Assembly (NCBI GenBank): GCA_964623815.1
Contig: CAZUVR010000017.1
Coordinates: 15,032-79,031 of the forward strand
Origin: Chroococcopsis sp964623815
GTDB lineage: Bacteria > Cyanobacteriota > Cyanobacteriia > Cyanobacteriales > Microcystaceae
Direction: 5' to 3'
Length of the DNA stretch: 64,000 nt
Part shown: positions 24,802 through 33,800 of the stretch, one piece after another
Layout: each line of letters starts with the position of its first letter
Numbering within the stretch: the stretch's first letter is position 1
Position numbers and translations under genes: made by a program
The notes under the pieces: model-generated
Databases searched by the model: none
Told to the model about the DNA's origin: nothing
Seen by the model: only the letters and a program-made list of their open reading frames with translations

Positions 24802-26817
24802 ATGCAGCCAAAACAATTAATTAAGTATTATTTAAACCAACGTAAATATTTAGCGATCGCCTCAATTTTCCTGGGTTTTGCTGGTGCGATTTTTAACGGC
24901 GTAGGAATAGTGTTAGTTATTCCCCTATTAATCGCTTTCATCGATCAGGACACTAATATTTTTCAAGGACTTCCGGCAGTTTTGAGCCGTATTATCTCCC
25001 TGTTCGATTCTTTTTCTGGTAATGCTAAAATAGCAGCGATGTTTATAGTCGTATTAGTCGCTATAATTTTAAGACATTTGACCAACTTTCTCACGGGTTT
25101 CGTTAATAATTATTTAGCCCTTACCTTGTCTAAAGACATGAGAATTGATGGAGCAAAATTATTATTAGATGTAGATATAGATTACTATACTAAAAATAAA
25201 ATGGGCGATATATTTAATCGCTATATGTCAGAAACCAATAGAGTAGTTAATACAATTAGGAGTTATTTAAACGTTGCCCAGCTTTGTATAACAATTTTGA
25301 TGTTTTTATGCTTATTAATATCCATTTCCTGGCAATTAACTATATTTTCAACTTTTCTCGTTGGCATCTTAGCAATTTTAAATCAATTTTTTGTCAGAAG
25401 AGCGAAAAAATTCGGTGAAATAGTCTCGATAGCCGCCAAACAATTTACTAATAAAATTTTAGAAATTCTCAACGGAATTCGCTTAATTAAATCTTCAGGT
25501 AACGAAGAATATGAATTAGACTCGATCACTAAAGATATTCTAGCTAGGGAGAAAGCAGGACTCGACGCTCAGATTAATTCATCGATCATATCTCCCATTA
25601 ATGAGATAGGAGGGGTGATAATAGTGGCGATGATCATCATCGTCGGCAGGTTGCTCTTTGCCGCTCAATTACAATCTATTGCGGCTATTCTTTTAACTTA
25701 TCTATATATTCTATTCCGGCTCCTGCCTATGGTTAGCCAACTCAACGGCGCGAGAAGTCAATTAGCCAATGACTCTTCAGCGGTGGAATTAGTAGCGGAT
25801 TTTCTTAGTAGAAAGAACAAACCGATCATGGCGGACGGACAGGTAATTTTTAAAGGGATTAAACAGAGTATCGAGTTTGAAAATGTTCAATTTCATTACC
25901 CCGGACACTCGGAATTAGTTCTGAAAAAGCTCGATCTCTCCATCCCTAAAGGCAAAATGATCGCTTTAGTCGGTGCTTCTGGGGCGGGAAAGTCTACGAT
26001 CGCTGACCTTTTACCGCGATTCTACGATCCTACCGCCGGACGTATCCTGATCGATAATATCGAATTGAAAGACTACACGATGAAAAGTCTACGCCGGTCT
26101 ATGGGTATAGTTAGTCAGGATACTTTTATGTTTAATAATTCTGTACGCTACAATATAGCTTACGGTTTGACCGATGTGACGGAAGAAGAAATTATCCTCG
26201 CCGCTAAACGAGCTAACGCCTACGAATTCATCGTTAATCTTCCCGAAGGCTTCGAGACAGAATTGGGCGATCGCGGGGTAAGATTATCGGGGGGGCAGAG
26301 ACAGAGAATATCCATCGCCCGCGCTCTATTACGCGATCCCGATATTCTCATCCTCGATGAAGCCACTAGCGCCCTAGATACGATTTCCGAGAGGTTGGTA
26401 CAGGAGGCGTTAGACGAACTTACCCGGGAAAGAACCACTATCGTCATCGCTCACCGACTCTCTACTATACAAAAAGCCGATCGCATCGTGGTTTTAGACA
26501 AGGGGCAAATAGTAGAAACCGGGAAACACGATGAATTGATCGATCAAGGCGGCTATTATTCCCGTTTACACGCGATGCAGTTCGAGGGTAAGCAGGGTAA
26601 TAATGATGAGCAATTGAAGGAACAACAAGCTTATCTATCTTATAAAATGCGTAGCGGGCTGAATACTTTATTGGGATCTTTACGTTTGGTGGCTGATGAC
26701 TTGGTAGAAGATGAAACCGAACGCAATCAACTTTTAGAGGAGTCATTCGATTCGGCGATGCAGATGTTACACGCGATCGAATCCCTAGAAGAAAAAAGCA
26801 AGGTTTTGACTGTGTGA
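24802..26817 (+). CDS. ABC exporter (MsbA/HepA type) with DHp-like C-terminal extension
   Basis: 671 residues. Six membrane helices lie within about 15-325, followed by the ATPase: GASGAGKSTIADLLPRFYD (Walker A, about 391-399), SQDTFMFNNSVRYNIAYG (Q loop), LSGGQRQRISIARALL (signature), ILDEATSALD (Walker B) and IAHRLST (H loop). It is a half transporter working as a homodimer, likely flipping a lipid or glycolipid, consistent with the glycosyltransferase before it. After the ATPase comes a roughly 75-residue extension. Residues 613-625 read SYKMRSGLNTLLG, close to the histidine-kinase pattern S-H-E-L-R-T-P-L-N-A-I-L-G with Tyr614 in place of His, and a second helix follows (NQLLEESFDSAMQMLHAI). 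This looks like a degenerate dimerisation domain; its role is unknown. Confidence 0.88.
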   Translation: MQPKQLIKYYLNQRKYLAIASIFLGFAGAIFNGVGIVLVIPLLIAFIDQDTNIFQGLPAVLSRIISLFDSFSGNAKIAAMFIVVLVAIILRHLTNFLTGFVNNYLALTLSKDMRIDGAKLLLDVDIDYYTKNKMGDIFNRYMSETNRVVNTIRSYLNVAQLCITILMFLCLLISISWQLTIFSTFLVGILAILNQFFVRRAKKFGEIVSIAAKQFTNKILEILNGIRLIKSSGNEEYELDSITKDILAREKAGLDAQINSSIISPINEIGGVIIVAMIIIVGRLLFAAQLQSIAAILLTYLYILFRLLPMVSQLNGARSQLANDSSAVELVADFLSRKNKPIMADGQVIFKGIKQSIEFENVQFHYPGHSELVLKKLDLSIPKGKMIALVGASGAGKSTIADLLPRFYDPTAGRILIDNIELKDYTMKSLRRSMGIVSQDTFMFNNSVRYNIAYGLTDVTEEEIILAAKRANAYEFIVNLPEGFETELGDRGVRLSGGQRQRISIARALLRDPDILILDEATSALDTISERLVQEALDELTRERTTIVIAHRLSTIQKADRIVVLDKGQIVETGKHDELIDQGGYYSRLHAMQFEGKQGNNDEQLKEQQAYLSYKMRSGLNTLLGSLRLVADDLVEDETERNQLLEESFDSAMQMLHAIESLEEKSKVLTV

Positions 26818-26830
26818 AGCGGAAAGCTCA

Positions 26831-27184
26831 TCAATCTTGTCGGGATCTCGAAGCTAACAAATCGATCGATTTGCCCTGCCAGATACGCCACATAAACACC
26901 AGAGAAATTATTATGTATCCCGTGGTGAGTAAACCGTTTGCGTACAATAATCGCAAACTGTAACTCTCCCCGCTAAATGTTGAGCCTGTCCATAAGAGAA
27001 GATAGAATAGAAACCAACTCAGGGTTAAATTTAGAGAGAGGCGGCTCACTTTTTTTTGCTGAGGATAGCTCTGTTTTTGAGATAGAGTTAACGCTGATAA
27101 TATCCATCCAAATAGGGGCATTAAGTATAAAATTAACTGTATTCGCTTTAACTTCTCATCTGCAAAAGGATCTCTGCCACTCAT
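26831..27184 (-). CDS. Small conserved membrane protein of unknown function
   Basis: 117 residues. A charged N-terminus (MSGRDPFADEKLKRIQ) is followed by three to four hydrophobic segments (about 17-35, 52-70 and 82-103) and a basic tail (ASRSRQD). I do not recognise the family, though the layout resembles small cyanobacterial four-helix membrane proteins. Its ATG (27182-27184) overlaps the ATG of the divergent mobA by two bases, so there is no intergenic region and each promoter must lie inside the other gene. Confidence 0.6.
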   Translation of the reverse strand: MSGRDPFADEKLKRIQLILYLMPLFGWILSALTLSQKQSYPQQKKVSRLSLNLTLSWFLFYLLLWTGSTFSGESYSLRLLYANGLLTTGYIIISLVFMWRIWQGKSIDLLASRSRQD

Positions 27185-27803
27185 GATTACCTACCCCAAA
27201 ATTGAGATCACTGCCATTATTTTAGCAGGCGGTCGAAGTTCTCGAATGGGCCAGGACAAGGCTTTAATATCTGTGGGTGACGTACCGCTACTGAGACAAA
27301 TATGCGATCTGGCTTTATGTTGTGCGACTCAGGTTTACGTAGTAACACCCTGGCCGGAAAGGTATCACTCGATCGTACCGGGTCAGTGTCTATTGTTAAA
27401 TGAGTATCCTCCTTTCAGAGGCCCTCTAGCTTCTTTTTACGAAGTTCTGTCTCGGGTTCAAACTCAATGGATTTTACTATTAGCTTGCGATCTGCCCTTT
27501 CTTACCCCTACGGAAGTGCATGAATGGGCTACCCTATTATCGACCCTAACACCAGAAACGATCGCTCTCGTTCCCCGTATCGATGACCTCTGGCATCCCC
27601 TATCGGCTTTCTATCGCTCTAGCTGTCGCTCCTCCCTGGAAGATTATATTCTTGCTGGGGGCACTTCTTTTCAAAATTGGTTAGATCGAAGTCCGGTGCA
27701 GGTTCTCAACGTCACCAATCCTCTAGTTCTGTTTAATTATAATAGCCCCGAAGATCTAGAAATAATAATAAATACTCCAGATAATGGGGCCGATGATAGC
27801 TAG
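27183..27803 (+). CDS. mobA: Molybdenum cofactor guanylyltransferase (MobA)
   Basis: 206 residues. AIILAGGRSSRMGQDKALI is the nucleotide-binding loop of MobA; PPFRGPLASFYEVL and LLACDLPFLTP (metal-binding Asp) follow. The enzyme links GMP to molybdopterin to make the bis-MGD precursor. Start and end both overlap minus-strand genes: two bases with the small membrane protein, 48 bp with the DnaJ-TPR gene. No other molybdopterin gene is near. Confidence 0.9.
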   Translation: MITYPKIEITAIILAGGRSSRMGQDKALISVGDVPLLRQICDLALCCATQVYVVTPWPERYHSIVPGQCLLLNEYPPFRGPLASFYEVLSRVQTQWILLLACDLPFLTPTEVHEWATLLSTLTPETIALVPRIDDLWHPLSAFYRSSCRSSLEDYILAGGTSFQNWLDRSPVQVLNVTNPLVLFNYNSPEDLEIIINTPDNGADDS

Positions 27804-29021
27804 TATCACGGGGGTTATCAATAAAGCGATCGATTTTCTAAAATTAGCCAACTGTAAATAATTATTATAGATTATTACCCCTAAATATACACCACTTATT
27901 AATATAATTATGGTTTTAATTTCGGTAGAGATTTGGAGCAAAGAAGTCATCCACAAGATGATCGTCATCGGTAAAATACTAAGTCCACCCATAAATATAT
28001 CTGCCTCCAGATGCCCGTAAAATTGCCAGGTACGTCGGAGCAGATAACTTGACATAGCTAGAGTTATACCGGGTATCAAACCAACTACAAACAAGAGAAT
28101 AACTGGCAATCTGCTCCCCCAGTTCGTCCAGGTCATAATTAAAAATATACTGCTTAAAATTAGGGAAATAGCACCAGTATATATCGCTTCTATTTTCTCT
28201 ATTCGTAAGAATTGCCCGCTCAGTCCCTCCCAGGGACGAAAAATTATCGAGTGCGAAGCGGATAATAAAATCTTGAATATATTAGGTAAAAATTTAGACA
28301 AGTCATTGAAACAATTTTTTCTATTTTCTAGTTGTTTTTTTCTTAAATTATTCAATTTAGGTTCGATTAGTCTATTGCGATTGTTGCGGGGATTTTTAGC
28401 GAAGAGAAAGGCGGCAGTTTGTAAATCTTGAATAGCTTTTTGATAGTTATTTAATTCTTCTTGTGCTAAGCCGCGATTGTAATAAGCGGAGGCATAATTG
28501 GGGTTCAATTTAATCGCTTGACTGTAAGCATCTAGGGCTGATTGAGTATAGCCTAAACCTTGTCGGGATAACCCCATATAATAATAAGCGTCATCGGAGG
28601 TGGGATTAAATTGTAAAACGAGCCTACAGTCTTCTAAAACATTCCCATATTCATGAATCTGATAATAAGCTTCCGCTCGTTTTAAATAGATCTGCCATTG
28701 TCTGCTATCTATCTCTAAAGCCCGAGTATAATATTTGATCGCTCCGGGATAATCCTTACTAGCCGCGTGATTTAAGCCTTGAGTATAGAGAGTTTGATAG
28801 GATTGGGGGTGATCTAATTCTAGAATGCGATCGTAGTCCCGACGTTGTTGGGAGTCCGATAATACCTCATAAGCCTGACATATCTGCCGGAATCTATCCA
28901 GATTCTCCTGACTATTACCGTTGACATCTGGGTGATACTGACGCGCTAGCCTGCGAAAAGCAGTTTTGATTTCCTTAGTGCTGGCGCTCCTGGGGATTTC
29001 TAATATTTCGTAATAGTTCAT
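27756..29021 (-). CDS. DnaJ-TPR protein with C-terminal membrane domain
   Basis: 421 residues from the ATG at 29021, which starts the J domain; a GTG at 29042 is also in frame. J domain (2-67): YYEILEIPRSASTKEIKTAF, then the HPD motif (RQYHPDVNGNS) and DRFRQICQAYEVLSD. TPR units (about 75-205) include YASAYYNRGLAQEELNNYQK. A basic linker leads to four or five membrane helices (about 275-420). The J domain would recruit Hsp70 (DnaK) to a membrane. The C-terminus overlaps the end of mobA by 48 bp. Thylakoid or plasma membrane cannot be told apart from sequence. Confidence 0.85.
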   Translation of the reverse strand: MNYYEILEIPRSASTKEIKTAFRRLARQYHPDVNGNSQENLDRFRQICQAYEVLSDSQQRRDYDRILELDHPQSYQTLYTQGLNHAASKDYPGAIKYYTRALEIDSRQWQIYLKRAEAYYQIHEYGNVLEDCRLVLQFNPTSDDAYYYMGLSRQGLGYTQSALDAYSQAIKLNPNYASAYYNRGLAQEELNNYQKAIQDLQTAAFLFAKNPRNNRNRLIEPKLNNLRKKQLENRKNCFNDLSKFLPNIFKILLSASHSIIFRPWEGLSGQFLRIEKIEAIYTGAISLILSSIFLIMTWTNWGSRLPVILLFVVGLIPGITLAMSSYLLRRTWQFYGHLEADIFMGGLSILPMTIILWMTSLLQISTEIKTIIILISGVYLGVIIYNNYLQLANFRKSIALLITPVILAIIGPIIWSIYYYF

Positions 29022-29057
29022 CACCTTAAATCCGGGCTGCACGAACTAGTATGTGAT

Positions 29058-29123
29058 ATGGGATTTTTAGCCGTCGGGGGTCTGTTGGCCGTTATCGGTT
29101 GGTTCGTTCGCAAGGAGAAGTAA
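29058..29123 (+). CDS. Possible 21-residue membrane microprotein
   Basis: An ATG at 29058 opens a 21-codon frame MGFLAVGGLLAVIGWFVRKE(K), a compact hydrophobic stretch ending in a basic cluster, stopping at 29121-29123. It lies in the gap between two minus-strand genes on the opposite strand. The hydrophobic-then-RKEK pattern is that of single-helix peptides. There is no good ribosome site, and it matches none of the small photosystem or cytochrome b6f subunits I know. It may be chance. Confidence 0.2.
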   Translation: MGFLAVGGLLAVIGWFVRKEK

Positions 29124-29135
29124 TAGTTTTGGGTT

Positions 29136-29426
29136 TCACTTGCCCGATTCCGGAGAGGTTGCCGGAGGTGGTATAACTTCGGCGGTAGAGTTGACGGCGA
29201 CGCTGACGCTGTTGAGCGACCAACGAAATTCTATCTCTACACCCGTTTGCTTACACACATCTTCGAGATGCTTTTGCTGGGCGAAAGCTTTACGGAGGGT
29301 GATGATCAATTGTCGAACCTGTTCTTTCAATGCTGGTTGTTGTTCCGCTACATCTAGAGATTTGCGTTCTAACAATTGCAATAACAATTCATAATGAACA
29401 TGAGAAGGCAAAGGAATTGGCTTCAT
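29136..29426 (-). CDS. Small conserved cyanobacterial protein, possibly DUF5340
   Basis: 96 residues. The start MKPIPLPSHVHYELLLQLLE is distinctive and resembles small proteins conserved across cyanobacteria (I think DUF5340, not certain). A helical region (LLERKSLDV...KHLEDVCKQTGVEIEFRW) leads to a disordered Pro/Ser tail. No membrane helix, so cytosolic. The function is unknown. It lies 84 bp downstream of trpC on the same strand. Confidence 0.6.
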   Translation of the reverse strand: MKPIPLPSHVHYELLLQLLERKSLDVAEQQPALKEQVRQLIITLRKAFAQQKHLEDVCKQTGVEIEFRWSLNSVSVAVNSTAEVIPPPATSPESGK

Positions 29427-29510
29427 ATTATTTTCACGCTTTCTAGCAATTAATAGAACAACGGTTACAACCAGCAGGGTGCATAGGGGACTCAGAGGCT
29501 AGAGTAATGA

Positions 29511-30398
29511 TTATATCTTGGAAAACAGCATTTTGATTCCCAGACCGGGATCGGGTAGTTTCACCAACGATTCACCGATTAAAACCGCGTTCGCTCCCGC
29601 CCGTTTGACCTGCTCTATATCCGAGGGTGTATGTAACCCCGATTCACTCACCATTTGAATTCCTTTTGCCGTTACTTGTTCCCGTCTCGCTTCTAGTAGT
29701 CGCGCAGTCGTCCCTATATCTACGGAGAAATCGGTTAAGTTACGGTTATTGATGCCGATTAAATTAACACCGTCAAGGTTCAGAACTCGATCCAATTCTT
29801 CTAATGTATGCACTTCAATTAAAGCTGTCATGCCCAGGGATTGAATGATTTTCAGGAAGTATTGTAAATCTCGATCGTTGAGGATTGCAGCTATTAATAA
29901 TACGGCATCGGCACCGTGTAAGCGGGCGTAATAAATTTGATAGGGATAGACTATAAATTCTTTACATAGTAGGGGCAGAGCAACGACGGAGCGAACGAGA
30001 GCAAGATTTGTAAAACTGCCTTGAAAGAATTTACTATCGGTAAGAACCGATAAACAAGTTGCCCCCCCAGCTTCATAAGAATGAGCGATCTCTACAGGAT
30101 CGAAATCTTCTCTGATTACCCCCTTACTCGGTGAAGCTTTTTTCACTTCCGCTATGACTGCCGGTTGAGTTATGCCGTTTTTCAGGGCGGCGAGAAAATC
30201 CTTAGGGGGCTCGAGGGGTTGGATTTTTTTCCGTAGTTCTAAAAGAGACACTTTTTCCCTTAATGCGTCTACTTCTCTTTCTTTCTGCCAGACGATCTCT
30301 TCTAGTATATGTTGCGGTTCAGAGGACGGCACTTTTACTGTGTAACTCAGTTGCTCTACGTTTACAGACGGGTTTGGGTGTCTTCTCCGAATTTCCAT
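29511..30398 (-). CDS. trpC: Indole-3-glycerol phosphate synthase (TrpC)
   Basis: 295 residues. A (beta/alpha)8 barrel: AVIAEVKKASPSKGVIREDF (catalytic Lys and phosphate contact), LCKEFIVYPYQIYYARLHGADAVLLI, LIGINNRNLTDFSVD, VSESGLHTPSDI and AVLIGESLVK. The N-terminal 30-residue extension (MEIRRRHPNPSVNV) is usual in cyanobacterial TrpC. It closes the indole ring in tryptophan synthesis. It stands apart from other trp genes, as is common in cyanobacteria. Confidence 0.95.
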   Translation of the reverse strand: MEIRRRHPNPSVNVEQLSYTVKVPSSEPQHILEEIVWQKEREVDALREKVSLLELRKKIQPLEPPKDFLAALKNGITQPAVIAEVKKASPSKGVIREDFDPVEIAHSYEAGGATCLSVLTDSKFFQGSFTNLALVRSVVALPLLCKEFIVYPYQIYYARLHGADAVLLIAAILNDRDLQYFLKIIQSLGMTALIEVHTLEELDRVLNLDGVNLIGINNRNLTDFSVDIGTTARLLEARREQVTAKGIQMVSESGLHTPSDIEQVKRAGANAVLIGESLVKLPDPGLGIKMLFSKI

Positions 30399-30865
30399 TT
30401 ATATTTATATATACACGAGGGGATATAAAGAATTGTACTCGATCGCTGTAGTGAAGCAGGATAAAATTACTCAGGACAAGGTCAAACTAATCGATGCAAA
30501 ATATCAGAAAATTTTCTTACACCATTGTTCAAATCCCTGTCGGTAAGGGGAGGAAGGGAAGACTGGATTGGGAATTGAGTTTTCCCCCCCAACTCCTAAC
30601 CGAGCGGCGCTCGCCCAAAACAAGTACTAAATTGATATGCAAAGTGCTGTAATGTAAATTATTATGAACTAAATTCAATATCCAGATTGTTTAAACATAG
30701 AATTTGGTTAAATTTTAACGGTTGAGCTAGTCTCTAATTGAGACTAAAGCTCTCTAAACTTTTCAGCCTTTAATTTGTTTCTGAAAGCCTTGCTAAAAAA
30801 GCTCTTAGGATTAAGGGTAAATATTTTTCCGTTAAATATTTTTCCATTCCATCTGGGGCAAGAAA
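30399..30865. other. Gene-free gap upstream of the RTX gene
   Basis: 467 bp between the divergent trpC and the RTX gene. It contains heptamer-like pieces (GATTGGGAATTGAG near 30562, CCCCAACTCCTAACC near 30586) and TGCAAAGTGCTGTAA (30638-30652), partly echoed inversely at about 3812 (TTACAGCACTTT). A 52-codon frame at 30494-30652 runs across these repeats and looks like chance. The promoter of the large gene should lie in the last 200 bp, but I cannot point to one. Confidence 0.5.
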
Positions 30866-33800
30866 ATGTTACAGTCAGCGCTAACAATATTTGACGATAA
30901 ATTTTCCAAAATTAACTATCAAAAGTCTTTGTTGAAGCGACGGAAATCGATAACATCGATCGCCGGCGTCGCTATTAACGAAGTCAATAATACGGTTGGC
31001 AGCGGTAGTGAATTCAGGGTCAATACCAATACTGCAGATTTTCAAGGTTTCTCCTCATTAACGGTACTGGCAGATGGGGGGTTCGTGGTAACTTGGTCGT
31101 CTTTTACCAATCCCTTGATGTACGGAGGTAGTCCCGGTCTTCCCAGTTACTTCGACGTTTACGGGCAACGTTACGACGCTGCGGGAGTAGCCCAGGGCAG
31201 CGAGTTCAGAGTTAATGACAACACGAACGGTAATCAGTGGTATTCATCGATAACGGCGCTCAAAGGAGGTGGCTTCGTAATAACCTGGTCATCAGGCCGC
31301 GCAAAAATTTACAATGCTGCGGGTGTGCAACAGGGCCCAGAATTTATTATCGATCCCGTCAATAACGGCGATAATCGCTATTCGACAACAGCATTAGCAG
31401 ATGGGGGCTTCCTCATCGTCTGGTCATCCTATACCTCGAATACGTCACCCGATATTTACGCACAACGCTACAGTTCGACTGGGATAGCTCAGGGAACGAA
31501 ATTTTTAGTCAATACCTACACGACGGGCACTCAACAAGACCCATCGGTGACAACTCTAGCCGATGGGGGGTTTGTCATCGTCTGGTCGTCCTATTCTAGT
31601 ATCGGCACCAGCAGTATTTACGGACAGAGATACAGTTCGGGGGGAGTAGCCCAAGGCTCTGAATTTTTGGTGCAGAGTCCGGCTACGGACAATCAGTGGA
31701 TCTCTTTATCAGTGACAGCCTTATCGGCGGGGAGATTTGTCGTCGCTTGGTGGTATGCTGGCGATATTTACGCCCGAATCTATAGTGCGGCGGGTTTGCC
31801 GCAAGGTGACGGCTTTAGAGTTAATAGCTTCGGCCTCGGCGGACAAAATAATTCCCCCTCGGTGACAGCTCTTCCCGATGGGGGGTTCGTCGTAGCTTGG
31901 TCATCTGGAGATACTTACGGACAGCGTTTTCAAGGCGATGGCACCAGGGTAGGAGCGGAATTTATTATCAATGAAACAATCGACGGAAATCAAAAGTTAA
32001 CGCCGTTCAATAATAGTTTCGCGATCGGCACCCTGCGGGATGGTCGTATCGTCACCACCTGGGATGGTAACGGTAATGGGGACTCGGGGATATTCGCCCG
32101 CGTTTTACAAGTCAATCAACCGCCGACGATCTCTGCTGGCCCCGTCCTCATTAGAGCCGATGAAGATGCCCCCCTCTTCGACATCTCCCCCTCAACCCTA
32201 TTAACCTCTGCTAGCGATCCGGATGCGGGGACGACTTTAACTGTTTCTAACCTGCGTGTTATTAGCGGTAACGGGGGGGGGATAACGATCATCAACGGCA
32301 ACACACTCAGAGTGAACCCCGCCTTCTATAGCAGTTTGAGCCGGGGGCAACAAGCGGGGATAACGTATACTTATGACATCGGCGATAATTTCGTTTCCAT
32401 CCCGCAAACAGCGGTGATTACCATCAACGGACTCGATGACACCATCGGCGGCGGTAATGAATTTTTGGTTAACTCACGCGCTTCTAACTCTCAAGAAGAT
32501 CCCTACGTGACCCCCTTGGTAAATGGTGGCTTCGTCGTCACCTGGTCCAATATCGTAGGTACAGGGGCTGGAATTATGGGGCAACGCTACAATACGGCTG
32601 GAGTAGCTCAGGGTTCACCGTTCCTAGTGACCAGTATCAGTAACTATAGCCAATTTTCGACTCCTCAATCTATAGCAGCTCTTAATGATGGCGGCTTCGC
32701 CGTAACTTGGACTTCAGGGGGGATGGTATACGCACAAAGTTATGATGCAACGGGCGCAATAAGGGACGGAACTTTTCGGGTAGACCAATTCGGAGGAGGT
32801 CGTTCATCGATAACCGGGCTACAGAACGGCGGCTTCGTTATCATCTGGGAACAAGGCACGAGCGTTAGCTCTCAGATCTACGGAAGACGCTATGATGTGA
32901 ATGGGTCAGCTTTAGGAGAGCAGTTCGAGTTAGTAACCAGTAAACCTCCCACCCTTTCTAGAAAAGTATTCCCATCGCTGACGGCACTCAAAGAAGGGGG
33001 ATTCTTGGTTACTTGGACAGCGCAAGATAGTGATTACACTAGCAATAACATTTACGGCCAGCGCTACGACTCGAACGGAGTAGCTCAAGGTTCAGATTTC
33101 CTAATTAATACTTTTCTTCCATACGTCCAACAGTTCCAGTCGCCTACAGCACTATCGGGAGGCGGATTCGTAGTTACTTGGACCGGTCTCGACGCTAGCA
33201 ATTTTGGGATTTTCGGACAGCGCTACGATGCGATGGGAGTACCTCAAGGACAAGAATTCCTGGTGAATACCTTCACTACTGGCCATCAAATTAGGTCATC
33301 GGTAACGCCCCTCGCTGATGGGGGATTCTTCGTCACTTGGACATCTTACGGCAATCAGGATGAGGATGGCGTCGGTGCAGGCGTGTACGGGCAACGTTTC
33401 GGAGCCGACGGGGTAAAAATCGGCTCCGAATACAGGATCAATCAAACTACCTTTGGAAATCAATTACTGAAATATTTCAATAACGGTTATTCGATCGCCA
33501 CCCTCAATAACGGTCAATTCGTCACCACTTGGAGCGGTATCGGGCCTGGTGATGCTAACGGCGTTTTCGCTCGTATTCTCAGCGTCGGCTCTAATAGACC
33601 ACCGACTGTTAACGCTCCCGTATCGGTAACGGTAATGGAAGATAACCTGATTTTCAGCGTCGATTTATTAACGGGTGCCAGTGATCCGAATCCTGGCACG
33701 ATTCTTAGCGTTTCTAATCTCACCCTCACCAGTGGCAACCCAGCGGGCGTGAGCGTGGTCAACGGCAATAGTTTCTCGGTCAATCCCGCACTATACAACA

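Noticed and set aside
24802..26817. Type I secretion ATPase for the RTX protein
   Set aside because: No peptidase-like N-terminal domain, no membrane-fusion protein gene nearby, and it lies with a glycosyltransferase; a lipid or glycan exporter fits better.
30494..30652. A 52-codon plus-strand frame upstream of the RTX gene
   Set aside because: It runs across heptamer-type repeats, has no ribosome site and a low-complexity composition with many basic residues; chance is the better explanation.
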